DNA of 21,898 nt, taken from positions 1 to 21,898 of the forward strand of contig NYTG01000083.1 in assembly GCA_002683395.1 (NCBI GenBank), given 5' to 3'. Under the pieces are notes generated by a model. It did no database searches. It was given only the letters and a program-made list of their open reading frames with translations, and was not told where the DNA came from. A program made the translations under genes and the position numbers. Shown in pieces: positions 6,063-15,306 of this stretch. Origin of the DNA: Halieaceae bacterium. Lineage in GTDB: Bacteria > Pseudomonadota > Gammaproteobacteria > Pseudomonadales > Halieaceae. Numbering within the stretch: the stretch's first letter is position 1; each line of letters starts with the position of its first letter.

Positions 6063-7783
6063 CTCGATCGGGGGGACACCGGTATCCGAATGTCCTCAAC
6101 CAGTTGCTGGACCGATTCGGGCGGCGGTGCCGTCAGTCGACTGACGAATAGGCTAACCGTGAAATTCACCAGCGCCCCCACCACACCGAAAGCATTCGGC
6201 TCGATGCCAAAGAACCAGTTCGGTGGTAAATCGCCGAGGAAGCCGGTTCCCGGAATGAACATGATGCCCTTGTGCTGGAAGACATAGGCTAGCGTCACAC
6301 CAATGCCTGCAAGCATGCCCAAAATGGCACCCTCTCGAGTGACCCGCTTGGAGAAAATACCCAGCAATAGCGCTGGAAAAAGTGAGGCGGCCGCGAGCCC
6401 AAAGGCCAAGGCCACCGTACCCGCCGCAAAGCCGGGAGGATTCAGGCCGAGATAACCCGCACCCAGAACCGCCACGGCCATCGCGAGACGCGAGGCCATC
6501 AGCTCCTGACGCTCGGAGATATCGGGCATTAGCGTCCGCTTAAGTAGATCGTGCGAAATCGCCGATGAGATTGCCAACAAAAGTCCCGCTGCTGTCGAGA
6601 GTGCCGCCGCCAACCCCCCGGCTGCCACCAGCGCGATGACCCAGTTAGGTAAATTCGCGATCTCCGGGTTGGCCAGCACAAGAATGTCGTTATCCAGCTT
6701 CACTAGTTCGTTGGTTTCAGGATCAGCCGAGTACTGAATCAAACCATCGCCGTTTTTGTCGTCAATACCGAGCAGCCCGGTCTGCTCCCAGTTTTTAAAC
6801 CAGGCCGGACGCTCCTCAATAGCCAGATGCTGGCCAGGTTCTGGCGCCAGGGTTTGCATAATATTGAGGCGCGCCATCGCTGCCACTGCCGGCGCCGTGG
6901 TGTAAAGAACGGCAATAAAGAGTAGCGCCCATCCTGCGGACGCTCTGGCAGCACGCACCGTCGGAACGGTAAAAAAGCGAATGATGACATGGGGCAATCC
7001 GGCTGTGCCAATCATCAGTGATGCTGTAAATGCGGCCATATTCAGCGTGCTGCCGCGAACCGAAGTGGTGTACTCCTGAAAGCCAAGATCCAGCAGGGTC
7101 TGATCAAGCTTTTGCAACAAATAGGTGCCGTCAGCGAGAGTAGAACCCAACCCCAGCTGCGGAATGGGCTGCCCTGTGAGCTGCAAACTAATAAAGATGG
7201 CCGGTACGGTGTAGGCGAAAATCAGCACACAGAACTGTGCAATCTGGGTATAAGTGATGCCTTTCATGCCTCCCAGCACGGCGTAAAAGAATACGATGAA
7301 CATGCCTGAAAACAGACCGGTCTCGTAGTCCGTCTCGAGAAAGCGGGAGAACGCCACGCCAATGCCTTTCATCTGACCAATCACATAGGTGACCGAACAG
7401 ATAATCAGACAAATCACGGCCACCACGCGCGCCGCATCCGAGTAGTAACGATCACCGATAAATTCGGGCACCGTGAACTTCCCGTACTTTCTCAGATAGG
7501 GCGCGATGAGCATCGCCAGAATCACATAGCCGCCCGTCCAACCCATGAGAAAAACAGAGCCACCGTAGCCGTTGTAAGAGAGGCCGATGAGTCCCGCCAT
7601 GGAAATGAATGACGCCGCAGACATCCAGTCAGCGGCCGTCGCCATGCCGTTAGCAACAGGATGGATACCTTTCCCGGCGACGTAAAACTCTTGAGTCGTG
7701 CCAGCACGGGAACGGATAGCGATCAGGATATACAGCGCGAAGGAAGCACCCACGACCCAGTAAGTTGTCTCAGTCAGACTCAT
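6059..7783 (-). CDS. Sodium:solute symporter large subunit, VC_2705-type (ActP-like)
   Basis: Inner-membrane sodium-coupled transporter of 574 residues in the SSS family, with many hydrophobic helices. The segment ADWMSAASFISMAGLIG at 51-67 is typical of the acetate/organic-acid branch. The small DUF4212 gene upstream overlaps it by 4 bases (ATGA), the pairing that defines the VC_2705 subgroup, and acs is divergent next door, so acetate or another short-chain acid is a likely substrate (inference). A hydrophilic insertion at about 310-375 contains DKNGDGLI at 342-349, which resembles a calcium-binding loop. Length is close to the subgroup as I remember it. The 3' end overlaps panC. Confidence 0.9.
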   Translation of the reverse strand: MSLTETTYWVVGASFALYILIAIRSRAGTTQEFYVAGKGIHPVANGMATAADWMSAASFISMAGLIGLSYNGYGGSVFLMGWTGGYVILAMLIAPYLRKYGKFTVPEFIGDRYYSDAARVVAVICLIICSVTYVIGQMKGIGVAFSRFLETDYETGLFSGMFIVFFYAVLGGMKGITYTQIAQFCVLIFAYTVPAIFISLQLTGQPIPQLGLGSTLADGTYLLQKLDQTLLDLGFQEYTTSVRGSTLNMAAFTASLMIGTAGLPHVIIRFFTVPTVRAARASAGWALLFIAVLYTTAPAVAAMARLNIMQTLAPEPGQHLAIEERPAWFKNWEQTGLLGIDDKNGDGLIQYSADPETNELVKLDNDILVLANPEIANLPNWVIALVAAGGLAAALSTAAGLLLAISSAISHDLLKRTLMPDISERQELMASRLAMAVAVLGAGYLGLNPPGFAAGTVALAFGLAAASLFPALLLGIFSKRVTREGAILGMLAGIGVTLAYVFQHKGIMFIPGTGFLGDLPPNWFFGIEPNAFGVVGALVNFTVSLFVSRLTAPPPESVQQLVEDIRIPVSPRSS

Positions 7784-8055
7784 GCCTCGGGTTCCTCAAG
7801 GCCAAGGCGCTTTTCCAGTCGCGCCATCACGCTCGCGTAACTAAAAATCAATATGATGAAAGCATAGATCGCACCCTGCTGGGCAAACCAGAACCCCAAC
7901 TTGAACCCGCCCAACCGGATCTGATTCAGCGGCTCCACCCACAACACGCCGCATCCCAAACTGACCACAAACCAGATACTGCCTAAAATCAGCATCCAAC
8001 GACGGTTCTCCCGCCAATAGGTGCGGCGAATTGTTTCAGCGTCAGAAAGAGCCAT
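7780..8055 (-). CDS. DUF4212 small subunit of sodium/solute symporter
   Basis: A 91-residue membrane protein with two hydrophobic segments (about 20-40 and 53-74) and charged ends. The N-terminal YWRENRRWM before the first helix is typical of DUF4212 / sodium-symporter small subunit proteins. It precedes the large subunit with an ATGA overlap, so the two are probably translated together. It may assist assembly or transport by the large subunit; the exact role in this family is not known to me. The ribosome site is weak (AGGG very close to the ATG). No convincing promoter was found upstream on this strand. Confidence 0.88.
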   Translation of the reverse strand: MALSDAETIRRTYWRENRRWMLILGSIWFVVSLGCGVLWVEPLNQIRLGGFKLGFWFAQQGAIYAFIILIFSYASVMARLEKRLGLEEPEA

Positions 8056-8210
8056 ACCCTGTTCTCGGTTGATTTCAATATTTAACTTGGCGACAAACGC
8101 CGTCGATAAACATCAACCGCGTTGCCTGCTGTGTCTATGGCCTTCAGTCAGGCCCACAGGAACGCCGACTGTAGCATCTTGGGCAGCTCCAAGAGCACCG
8201 GTGTCGAGGC

Positions 8211-8239
8211 TTGTTGTGCGGTACCGTGTCGCCTAACAT
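8211..8239 (+). promoter_or_regulatory. Weak candidate sigma-70 promoter for acs
   Basis: TTGTTG at 8211-8216 and TAACAT at 8234-8239 are 17 bases apart, placing a start near 8246 and a leader of about 24 bases before the acs ATG at 8270. The -35 matches only at TTG and the -10 at four of six positions. The rest of the 214-base divergent gap (8056-8269) shows no clear CRP-like palindrome, sigma-54 element or terminator. Confidence 0.3.
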
Positions 8240-8269
8240 CGTTGCCACCCGCTGAATCGGACTGATTTG

Positions 8270-10201
8270 ATGACTGCCTCACGTTCCTATCCCATCCCCA
8301 ATAGCTTTAGTGATGCGCATGTCACACCCGAGCGCTATGAAGCGCTTTATCAGCAGTCCCTTGAGGACCCCACAGTATTTTGGTCGGAGCAGGCGACGCT
8401 GCTTGATTGGCATACCCCCTGGAATGAGGTCTCCAATACGGATATCAGTACTGGAACTGCTCACTGGTTCGTCGGCGCTCGACTCAATGTGTCGGTGAAT
8501 TGTATTGACAGACATCTGCCGCACCGCGCCAATGATATCGCCATCATTTGGGAAGGAGACCACCCCGATGACAGCCAGTCTTTTACTTATCAAGAGCTGA
8601 AAGACCACGTCTGCCGTTTCGCCAACGTGTTGAAAGATCGCGGGGTGGGTAAGGGCGACCGGGTCTGTATTTACATGCCCATGATCCCCGAAGCGGCATT
8701 CGCCATGCTGGCCTGCGCTCGCATTGGTGCCATTCACTCTGTGGTGTTTGGCGGTTTCTCTCCCGAAGCCCTGAAGGACAGGATAAATGACGCGGCATGC
8801 CGCATGGTGATCACCGCGGATGAGGGTGTTCGTGGTGGTAAGACCGTCCCTCTAAAACAAAATGTCGATGCAGCGCTGGCGCAGGTGGATTGTGTTGACA
8901 GTGTCATCGTGGTCAGACGCACGGGATGCGAGACCGACTGGAACGAGGGGCGTGACGTCTGGTATCACGAAGCCATCTCGTCGATCAGTAATGACTGCGA
9001 GCCAGAGTGGATGGACAGCGAAGACCCGCTGTTCATCCTCTACACGTCGGGCTCTACCGGCAAGCCAAAAGGCGTACTGCACACGACCGGTGGCTACCTA
9101 CTGCAAGCGGCGATGTCGATGAAATATGTATTCGACTATCGCGAGGGCGAAACCTACTGGTGCACAGCTGATGTCGGCTGGGTCACCGGCCACACGTATA
9201 TCGTCTATGGTCCACTGGCCATCGGCGCCCGAACGCTGATGTTTGAGGGCGTGCCTACCTATCCTGCTGGCGACCGGTTCTGGCAGGTCATTGCCAAGCA
9301 CGAAGTTAATCTTTTCTTCACCGCACCCACCGCGATCCGAGCGCTGCATGGCCTGGGCGACGAGCTGGTGACGCGCCACGACCGCAGTTCACTTCGCATC
9401 ATCGGGTCGGTTGGCGAACCCATCAACCCCGAGGCATGGGAGTGGTACCACCGTGTTGTCGGGGACAGCAGATGTCCTATTGTCGACACATGGTGGCAGA
9501 CCGAAACAGGTGGCGTCATGATTACACCGCTTCCTGGCGCCCACGCCCTCAAGCCAGGGTTCGCCAGCTTTCCCTTTTTTGGGGTGGAACCGGCGCTTCT
9601 GGATGAAGAGGGGCGAGAGATAGAGGGTGCAGGTGCGGGCTACCTGGTGATCAAACGATCTTGGCCCGCTCAGATTCGAACCGTTTATGGCGATCATCAA
9701 CGCATGATCGACACGTATTTCACTACCTATCCGGGCTACTACTTTACGGGTGACGGGGCGCTACGGGATGAGGATGGATATCTGCGCATCACCGGTCGCG
9801 TCGATGACGTGCTCAACGTTTCGGGTCATCGAATGGGCACTGCCGAGGTAGAGAGCGCTCTGGTACTCCATAAAGACATCGCGGAAGCGGCCGTGGTGGG
9901 CTTTCCCCACGACATCAAGGGCCAGGGTATTTATGCCTACGTGACGCCCATGAGTGGCTTAGAAGACAGTGAGGCGCTCCGTAACGAACTGATCGCACTG
10001 TGCGTCAGAGAAATAGGCCCCATCGCCAAGCCTGATAAGATTCAGTGGGCACCGGGATTACCCAAAACCCGATCGGGCAAGATTATGCGCAGGATCTTGC
10101 GTAAAATAGCGGAAAGAGACCTTGAAAATATCGGTGATATTTCAACACTTGCTGACCCAACTGTAGTGACGCAACTTATCGAAAACAGATCGGATAACTA
10201 G
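8270..10201 (+). CDS. acs: Acetyl-CoA synthetase (AMP-forming)
   Basis: Activates acetate to acetyl-CoA via acetyl-AMP. The 643 residues compare with about 650 in E. coli. The adenylate-forming signature YTSGSTGKPKG, the later DTWWQTETGG and YFTGDGALRDEDGY with ITGRVDD are all present. The C-terminal PKTRSGKIMRR carries the catalytic lysine that protein acetylation usually silences. The ATG at 8270 is preferred; TTG directly before it at 8267 is in frame, and neither has a good ribosome site. It is divergent from the symporter pair, making an uptake-plus-activation unit. No terminator separates it from the receptor gene 68 bases downstream. A propionyl-CoA synthetase cannot be fully excluded, but the motifs favour acetate. 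Confidence 0.95.
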   Translation: MTASRSYPIPNSFSDAHVTPERYEALYQQSLEDPTVFWSEQATLLDWHTPWNEVSNTDISTGTAHWFVGARLNVSVNCIDRHLPHRANDIAIIWEGDHPDDSQSFTYQELKDHVCRFANVLKDRGVGKGDRVCIYMPMIPEAAFAMLACARIGAIHSVVFGGFSPEALKDRINDAACRMVITADEGVRGGKTVPLKQNVDAALAQVDCVDSVIVVRRTGCETDWNEGRDVWYHEAISSISNDCEPEWMDSEDPLFILYTSGSTGKPKGVLHTTGGYLLQAAMSMKYVFDYREGETYWCTADVGWVTGHTYIVYGPLAIGARTLMFEGVPTYPAGDRFWQVIAKHEVNLFFTAPTAIRALHGLGDELVTRHDRSSLRIIGSVGEPINPEAWEWYHRVVGDSRCPIVDTWWQTETGGVMITPLPGAHALKPGFASFPFFGVEPALLDEEGREIEGAGAGYLVIKRSWPAQIRTVYGDHQRMIDTYFTTYPGYYFTGDGALRDEDGYLRITGRVDDVLNVSGHRMGTAEVESALVLHKDIAEAAVVGFPHDIKGQGIYAYVTPMSGLEDSEALRNELIALCVREIGPIAKPDKIQWAPGLPKTRSGKIMRRILRKIAERDLENIGDISTLADPTVVTQLIENRSDN

Positions 10202-10269
10202 GGCAGAAAAACGGTCCCGTTTACATCGATGCTCCTAAAGCTCCCCTCCTGAACTAATAAGAGTGACAA

Positions 10270-13002
10270 ATGTTTAATAATGATAATGGCGCGGCACGGT
10301 ACTCCAAATGTCCAAATGCTGGGCGTCTGTTCTTCGTGCTCCTATCTGCATATTTGCTCACGCCTAATGCAATCTCTCAAGAAACTGACGAGGCTGGTGC
10401 CATAGAGGAAGTGACCGTCACCGGCAGCTACATTCGATCAACTGCAACGGATAATGCATCACCGGTAGAGATCATCTCATCTGACTATATCGCCAACTCA
10501 GGCGCCATTGATGTCGGCGAGCTGACAGCAAAATGGAGTTTCGTATCTGGATCCGAAAACAACCCAGACGCCTTTACCGCCGGAGAGACCCAAGGAACTA
10601 GCAACGTAAACCTGCGGGGGCTCGGTCTCAGCTCTACATTGGTTCTTATTAATGGAACGCGACAAACTTTCAGCGGTGGAGTTGCAAATGATGGCAGCGT
10701 CTTTGTAGATACCAGCACAGTTCCCATCACAGCGATTGACCGAGTGGAAATCCTTAAAGAGGGCGCCACTGCCACCTATGGGTCAGACGCCGTAGCAGGT
10801 GTTGTGAATTTTATTCTGCGCAAAGATTTCGAGGGTCTTGAAATAGGAGGGGGCTACGAGGAAATAGCGAACGGCAGCGCCGGCAAAAGCTCCTTTAACT
10901 TTCTCACAGGCTTTAGTGGAGATCGAACAAAGGGCTTTTTCACTGGCACTTATTTTGAACAAGAAGCACTCAGTTCAGCGGCGCGCCCTTATACCACCGA
11001 GAATGCGGTAAGCAGCTTGGGCCGCAGCTTTCTAGTGCTGGGCTCCGACGCAACTGCAATCGGAGAATACGCAGGCTCCTATAACTACCTCGAGACCGTC
11101 GCGGATCCGGCGTGTCAAGCAAATGGCGGCATTCTGGGCAGCCCTTTTGTCGCGCAAGCCACCAGCGGAAGCAGCACAGGCGGTGGTGAAAAGTGCGGCT
11201 TTCTATATGGACCGCGCTTCAATCTCGTAAACAAAGAGAGCAAAGCGCAGTTATATGGCACGGTCTCTCATTCCTTGTCCGAGTCTTTATCGGTGGCACT
11301 AGAGTTCGGATGGACGAGACACGAAGTAAAGGACAACCCGCAATCACCTTCCTATCCCAACTTATCTTTCCCGACGATCCTGCCAGGCCAAGCAGGTAGC
11401 CCTTTCGATGTGCCTGTAAGGTGGTATGGCAGGCCCTTTGGCGCAGAAGCAGCATCACCTCTGGCTCCTCGTAAAAGCGACACAATCAGAAGTTCCCTGG
11501 TAATTAATAAGCAGATGACGAACGCTTGGTCATGGAATCTCGCAGCAACTTACTCTCTGAATGATCGGCACGTGTATCAACCAGATACGGTTAAATCGAG
11601 ACTAAATGCTGCACTATCAGGGGTCGGTGGTAGTAGCGGATTAGAAAGCTTTAGCCCCTTCGACCCCGGTGAGAACAGCTCAGCGCTGATTGATTGGATG
11701 AGCTATCAGACAAGCACCAACAAAGAAACCGACCTGACAGTCGTTGATTTTGTAGTGAGTGGTGACATCTGGGAAACGAAGGCTGGAGCCATCGGACTCG
11801 CTATGGGCGGCCAATGGCGCAGAGAAGGCTTCTCTGTCAAACGCAACGAGCTGTATACCCAACAAGTCGATCCCGAAACTGGAGAGACTATTCCCGTAGA
11901 CCTTATCTTTTTGGGGGGTGGGCTACCTGTTGACCAGTCCAAAAACAGCATGGCGATATTTGCCGAAGCAAATATCCCGATAACCAAATCACTAGAGGCG
12001 AATCTTGCCGCAAGATTCGAGGATCTAGAGACCGATAGCAGCATTGATTCAAAGTTGGGGGTGAAATGGAGTCTTTCAGACGCTCTCACTTTACGGGCTT
12101 CGGGATCAACTACGTTTAGAGAACCCTCACTAATACAAATTTACAATCAGGAAACCTCGCTGCAAGGATTGGTCGATCCGCTAACCGGATCGAGTAGCGC
12201 ATTGTTTGTTCAGGTTAACTCTACTGGTAACACCGCCCTTAAACCTGAGACTTCGAGCAATTGGAATGCTGGGGTTATTTACTCACCGTCCGAAAACCTG
12301 ACACTCAGACTTGATTATTGGAAATTTGACTATGAGGACGTCATCACGGTGCAAAACGCTCAGGGAAAGCTGAATAGCGACCCTATGGGAGCTGATATCC
12401 TGCGAGACTCAGCGGGGACACTTTCTGGCGTTAATGTTGAGTATTTGAATGCACAGGAGGTCAATGCTGACGGCATTGACTTGGCCGTCGATTGGTCCGC
12501 CTCTCTGCTGAATGGATGGTTACGAATCAACCTCTCAACCACCCACTTCCTCGGCTATGAGATTCCCTGCACGGGCGCCAATACTAAAGGTTGCAGTGGT
12601 GCCAGTGGAATGCAAGACGTGGTTGGTTACTTCAATTTTGACAACTTCGCTCGCTCCATGCCCGAAACTAAAGTCAACACAACCATCGAGTGGGCGTCAG
12701 ACAGCCATAAGCTGGCTCTGATGATGTTTTACGTATCAGATTATCAAACTACCAGACCGATTCCTGATTCAGCTCGGCTTGAGGGCTACACGGATCGAAT
12801 CGACTCATGGAGCACATTGGATGTTCAATATTCATACAGGCATCGTTTTAATACCGTAGAAACCACATTTACCTTGGGAGCCAAAAATCTGACGGACGAA
12901 AAGGCGCCTAAAGTCTATGACGCCGCAAACTTCAGTTACGACTCCAAGCAGCATGATCCCCGCGGCCGTATGTGGTATCTGCAATTACGTGCTGCGTTTT
13001 GA
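10270..13002 (+). CDS. TonB-dependent outer-membrane receptor
   Basis: A 910-residue outer-membrane receptor for energy-coupled uptake; the ligand is unknown. A hydrophobic export signal lies at about 19-36, probably cut near ISQ. A TonB-box-like EEVTVTGSYIR follows at about 46-56, then the plug domain with VNLRGLGLSSTLVLING and the diagnostic RVEILKEGATATYGSDAVAGVVNFILRK split by short gaps (about 158-187). The long remainder is a beta-barrel ending in a terminal Phe (LQLRAAF), the usual outer-membrane assembly signal. AAGAG at 10259-10263 precedes the ATG. Sampled stretches are visibly more AT-rich than acs or the pan genes, and flanking genes are unrelated, so transfer or relaxed composition is possible. 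Two AAN-like stretches flank the start. Confidence 0.92.
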   Translation: MFNNDNGAARYSKCPNAGRLFFVLLSAYLLTPNAISQETDEAGAIEEVTVTGSYIRSTATDNASPVEIISSDYIANSGAIDVGELTAKWSFVSGSENNPDAFTAGETQGTSNVNLRGLGLSSTLVLINGTRQTFSGGVANDGSVFVDTSTVPITAIDRVEILKEGATATYGSDAVAGVVNFILRKDFEGLEIGGGYEEIANGSAGKSSFNFLTGFSGDRTKGFFTGTYFEQEALSSAARPYTTENAVSSLGRSFLVLGSDATAIGEYAGSYNYLETVADPACQANGGILGSPFVAQATSGSSTGGGEKCGFLYGPRFNLVNKESKAQLYGTVSHSLSESLSVALEFGWTRHEVKDNPQSPSYPNLSFPTILPGQAGSPFDVPVRWYGRPFGAEAASPLAPRKSDTIRSSLVINKQMTNAWSWNLAATYSLNDRHVYQPDTVKSRLNAALSGVGGSSGLESFSPFDPGENSSALIDWMSYQTSTNKETDLTVVDFVVSGDIWETKAGAIGLAMGGQWRREGFSVKRNELYTQQVDPETGETIPVDLIFLGGGLPVDQSKNSMAIFAEANIPITKSLEANLAARFEDLETDSSIDSKLGVKWSLSDALTLRASGSTTFREPSLIQIYNQETSLQGLVDPLTGSSSALFVQVNSTGNTALKPETSSNWNAGVIYSPSENLTLRLDYWKFDYEDVITVQNAQGKLNSDPMGADILRDSAGTLSGVNVEYLNAQEVNADGIDLAVDWSASLLNGWLRINLSTTHFLGYEIPCTGANTKGCSGASGMQDVVGYFNFDNFARSMPETKVNTTIEWASDSHKLALMMFYVSDYQTTRPIPDSARLEGYTDRIDSWSTLDVQYSYRHRFNTVETTFTLGAKNLTDEKAPKVYDAANFSYDSKQHDPRGRMWYLQLRAAF

Positions 13003-13021
13003 GCGCTCCATTATCGATATC

Positions 13022-13050
13022 AAAAAAAAACCGCGGACACTGCCGCGGTT
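13022..13050 (-). terminator. Intrinsic terminator of the pnp operon
   Basis: On the - strand AACCGCGG pairs with CCGCGGTT (plus-strand arms 13029-13036 and 13043-13050) around a six-base loop and runs straight into a tract of nine T. On the + strand the hairpin has no T tract after it, so it serves pnp rather than the convergent receptor gene. It lies in the 101-base gap between the two gene ends. Confidence 0.93.
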
Positions 13051-13103
13051 CCTGAGTTCGCTTGACGCTGATTACATTGCCAAGCCGTGCTTGCTAGCAG
13101 AGC

Positions 13104-15254
13104 CTACTCTTGCTCCAACGACTCCTCTTCGGGGGTCGCATCATCGGCAGCATCCGCTGATGCTTCAGCGACATCAGCAGCAATCTCTCGCATCGATAAC
13201 TTGATACGACCGCGCTGGTCGACGTCAAGCACCTTAACCTGAACTTCCTGTCCTTCAGACAGATAGTCAGTGACGTTTTCGACGCGCTCATCAGCGATTT
13301 GTGAGATGTGGACCAGACCATCCTTACCGGGAAGGATCGTGACAAATGCCCCAAAGTCGACGATTCGGGCCACGGTGCCAGTATAAATTGCGCCGATTTC
13401 GGCCTCGGCAGTGATGGCTTGAATCATCTCCACCGCGGCGTCGCGCGCTGCGGCATTTTGACCAAATACCTTCACCGTGCCGTCGTCATCGATATCCACG
13501 GTAGCGCCTGACTCTTCGGTGATCTGACGAATCATCGCGCCACCCTTACCAATGATGTCGCGGATCTTATCCTGATCAACCTTGAGCGTGGTCATGCTCG
13601 GTGCATTTTCTGAGGTGATCTCGCGGGGAGCGTCGAGGACAGTGTTCATCTGGCCAAGAATGTGCAGTCGTGCTTCCAACGCCTGCTCCAGTGCGCGCTC
13701 CATGATCTCTTCATTGATGCCCTCGATTTTGATGTCCATCTGCAGCGCGGTGACGCCCTTGGCTGTACCCGCGACTTTGAAGTCCATGTCACCGAGGTGA
13801 TCTTCGTCACCCAAAATATCGGTCAAAACGGCAAACTGATTACCATCCTTGACCAAGCCCATCGCAATTCCTGCTACGGGAGCTGCGAGTGGGACACCCG
13901 CCGCCATCATTGAGAGTGAACCCACACAGACCGATGCCATTGAGCTGGAGCCATTGGACTCGGTGATCTCAGAGACGACTCTTATCGTGTAAGGGAATTC
14001 TTCGTTGCTAGGCAGTACCGCAGCCAAACCGCGCCTCGCGAGGCGGCCATGGCCGATCTCACGCCGGCTGGTGAAGCCGATGCGCCCCGCTTCCCCTACG
14101 GAATAGGGAGGGAAGTTATAGTGCAGCATGAAGGGGTCGCGGCGCTCACCCTCAAGCGCGTCGATGATCTGCGCGTCACGGGTGGATCCCAGCGTCACGG
14201 CACCAATAGCTTGGGTTTCACCGCGGGTGAAGAGTGCAGAACCGTGTGCCTTAGGCAGTACATCCACCTCGCAGGCAATCGCTCTGACCGTGCGGTTGTC
14301 TCGGCCGTCGATGCGCGGCTCACCCGCCAGAATACGACTTCGAACAATGTTCTTTTCAAGCGTCTTGAACACGTCTTTAACGTCGTCGGCGGCAGGGCCG
14401 TCTTCTGTTGCGAGTTGGGCGACAATCTCGTCCTTGACTTGGCCGACACGCTCATAGCGCGCAGATTTCTCAGTGATTCGGTACGCTTCACCCAGTGGGC
14501 CGGAAGCGGCAGCTTCTACCGCCGCAACCAGCTCTGCGTCAGCTTCAGGAGCCTGCCAATCCCAACGAGGCTTGCCCGCTTCAGCGACGAGCTCGTTGAT
14601 CGCATTGATCACTGTCTGCATCTCTTGGTGCGCAAACAACACAGCGCCGAGCATTTGGTCTTCAGTGAGCTCTTTAGCCTGCGACTCGACCATTAGCACC
14701 GCATCTTTCGTGCCGGCCACCACCATATCGAGGTGGCTATCAGCCAGCGCTGAATAGGTCGGGTTTAAAATGTAACCACTGGCTTCGGTAAAGCCCACCC
14801 GCGCACCCCCGATCGGGCCGTTAAATGGGCACCCCGAGATCGCCAGAGCGGCTGAAGTACCGATCATCGCGGGAATATCCGGGTCAGTGTCTTTATCCGC
14901 TGACATGACGGTACAGACGACCTGTACCTCGTTCATAAAACCGTCTGCAAAGAGCGGTCGAATAGGACGGTCAATCAAGCGCGATGTCAAAGTCTCTTTT
15001 TCGCTGGGTCGCGCTTCTCGCTTAAAAAATCCACCCGGGATTTTTCCAACCGAGTAAGTCTTTTCGATGTAATGCACCCCCAAAGGAAAGAATGCTTGTC
15101 CTGGCTTCGCCTTAGGGTCTGCAACGACGGTACACAGCACGCTAGTGCTTCCCATCGATATCAATACTGATCCGGACGCCTGTCGTGCGATACGGCCGGT
15201 TTCCAGCGTGACTTCTTGGTCACCGTACTGGAACGTTTTTTTCACTACATTCAC
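13104..15254 (-). CDS. pnp: Polynucleotide phosphorylase
   Basis: Phosphorolytic 3'-5' exoribonuclease and degradosome partner, 716 residues against 711 in E. coli. Two RNase PH-like domains are visible, the second with LGDEDHLGDMDFKVAG carrying the catalytic Asp485 and Asp491. A KH domain with IIGKGGAMIRQI (about 554-612) and an S1 domain (about 621-690, with DFGAFV and GLVHIS) follow, then an acidic tail. The start is GTG at 15254, with GGAG about seven bases upstream. It follows rpsO by 52 bases containing a GC-rich hairpin, and ends at a strong terminator. In E. coli the pnp leader is cut by RNase III and autoregulated; the hairpin here could play the same part. Confidence 0.97.
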   Translation of the reverse strand: MNVVKKTFQYGDQEVTLETGRIARQASGSVLISMGSTSVLCTVVADPKAKPGQAFFPLGVHYIEKTYSVGKIPGGFFKREARPSEKETLTSRLIDRPIRPLFADGFMNEVQVVCTVMSADKDTDPDIPAMIGTSAALAISGCPFNGPIGGARVGFTEASGYILNPTYSALADSHLDMVVAGTKDAVLMVESQAKELTEDQMLGAVLFAHQEMQTVINAINELVAEAGKPRWDWQAPEADAELVAAVEAAASGPLGEAYRITEKSARYERVGQVKDEIVAQLATEDGPAADDVKDVFKTLEKNIVRSRILAGEPRIDGRDNRTVRAIACEVDVLPKAHGSALFTRGETQAIGAVTLGSTRDAQIIDALEGERRDPFMLHYNFPPYSVGEAGRIGFTSRREIGHGRLARRGLAAVLPSNEEFPYTIRVVSEITESNGSSSMASVCVGSLSMMAAGVPLAAPVAGIAMGLVKDGNQFAVLTDILGDEDHLGDMDFKVAGTAKGVTALQMDIKIEGINEEIMERALEQALEARLHILGQMNTVLDAPREITSENAPSMTTLKVDQDKIRDIIGKGGAMIRQITEESGATVDIDDDGTVKVFGQNAAARDAAVEMIQAITAEAEIGAIYTGTVARIVDFGAFVTILPGKDGLVHISQIADERVENVTDYLSEGQEVQVKVLDVDQRGRIKLSMREIAADVAEASADAADDATPEEESLEQE

Positions 15255-15275
15255 GTGTTTTCTCCAAATATGACG

Positions 15276-15296
15276 GGGCCGGCGCTGGGCCGGCCC
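15276..15296 (-). other. GC-rich hairpin between rpsO and pnp
   Basis: Eight perfect pairs (GGGCCGGC with GCCGGCCC; plus-strand arms 15276-15283 and 15289-15296) around a five-base loop fill most of the 52-base gap. On the - strand no T tract follows, so it is not a classic terminator. It more likely stabilises the rpsO 3' end, or acts as a processing or autoregulatory element of the pnp leader, as known for E. coli. Confidence 0.6.
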
Positions 15297-15306
15297 TTTC
15301 TGATCC

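Noticed and set aside
8137..8265. Small open frame just before acs
   Set aside because: No ribosome site, no recognisable protein and unremarkable composition; likely chance.
3658..8283. Shared 14-base string TGATGACTGCCTCA at the starts of the kinase and acs genes
   Set aside because: About one or two shared 14-mers are expected by chance in a window of this size, and the two genes are otherwise unrelated.
10206..10225. Small hairpin after acs as a terminator
   Set aside because: Only five pairs and no T tract after it.
14049..14696. 215-residue + strand open frame opposite pnp
   Set aside because: Shadow of the strongly conserved pnp coding strand with no recognisable domain.
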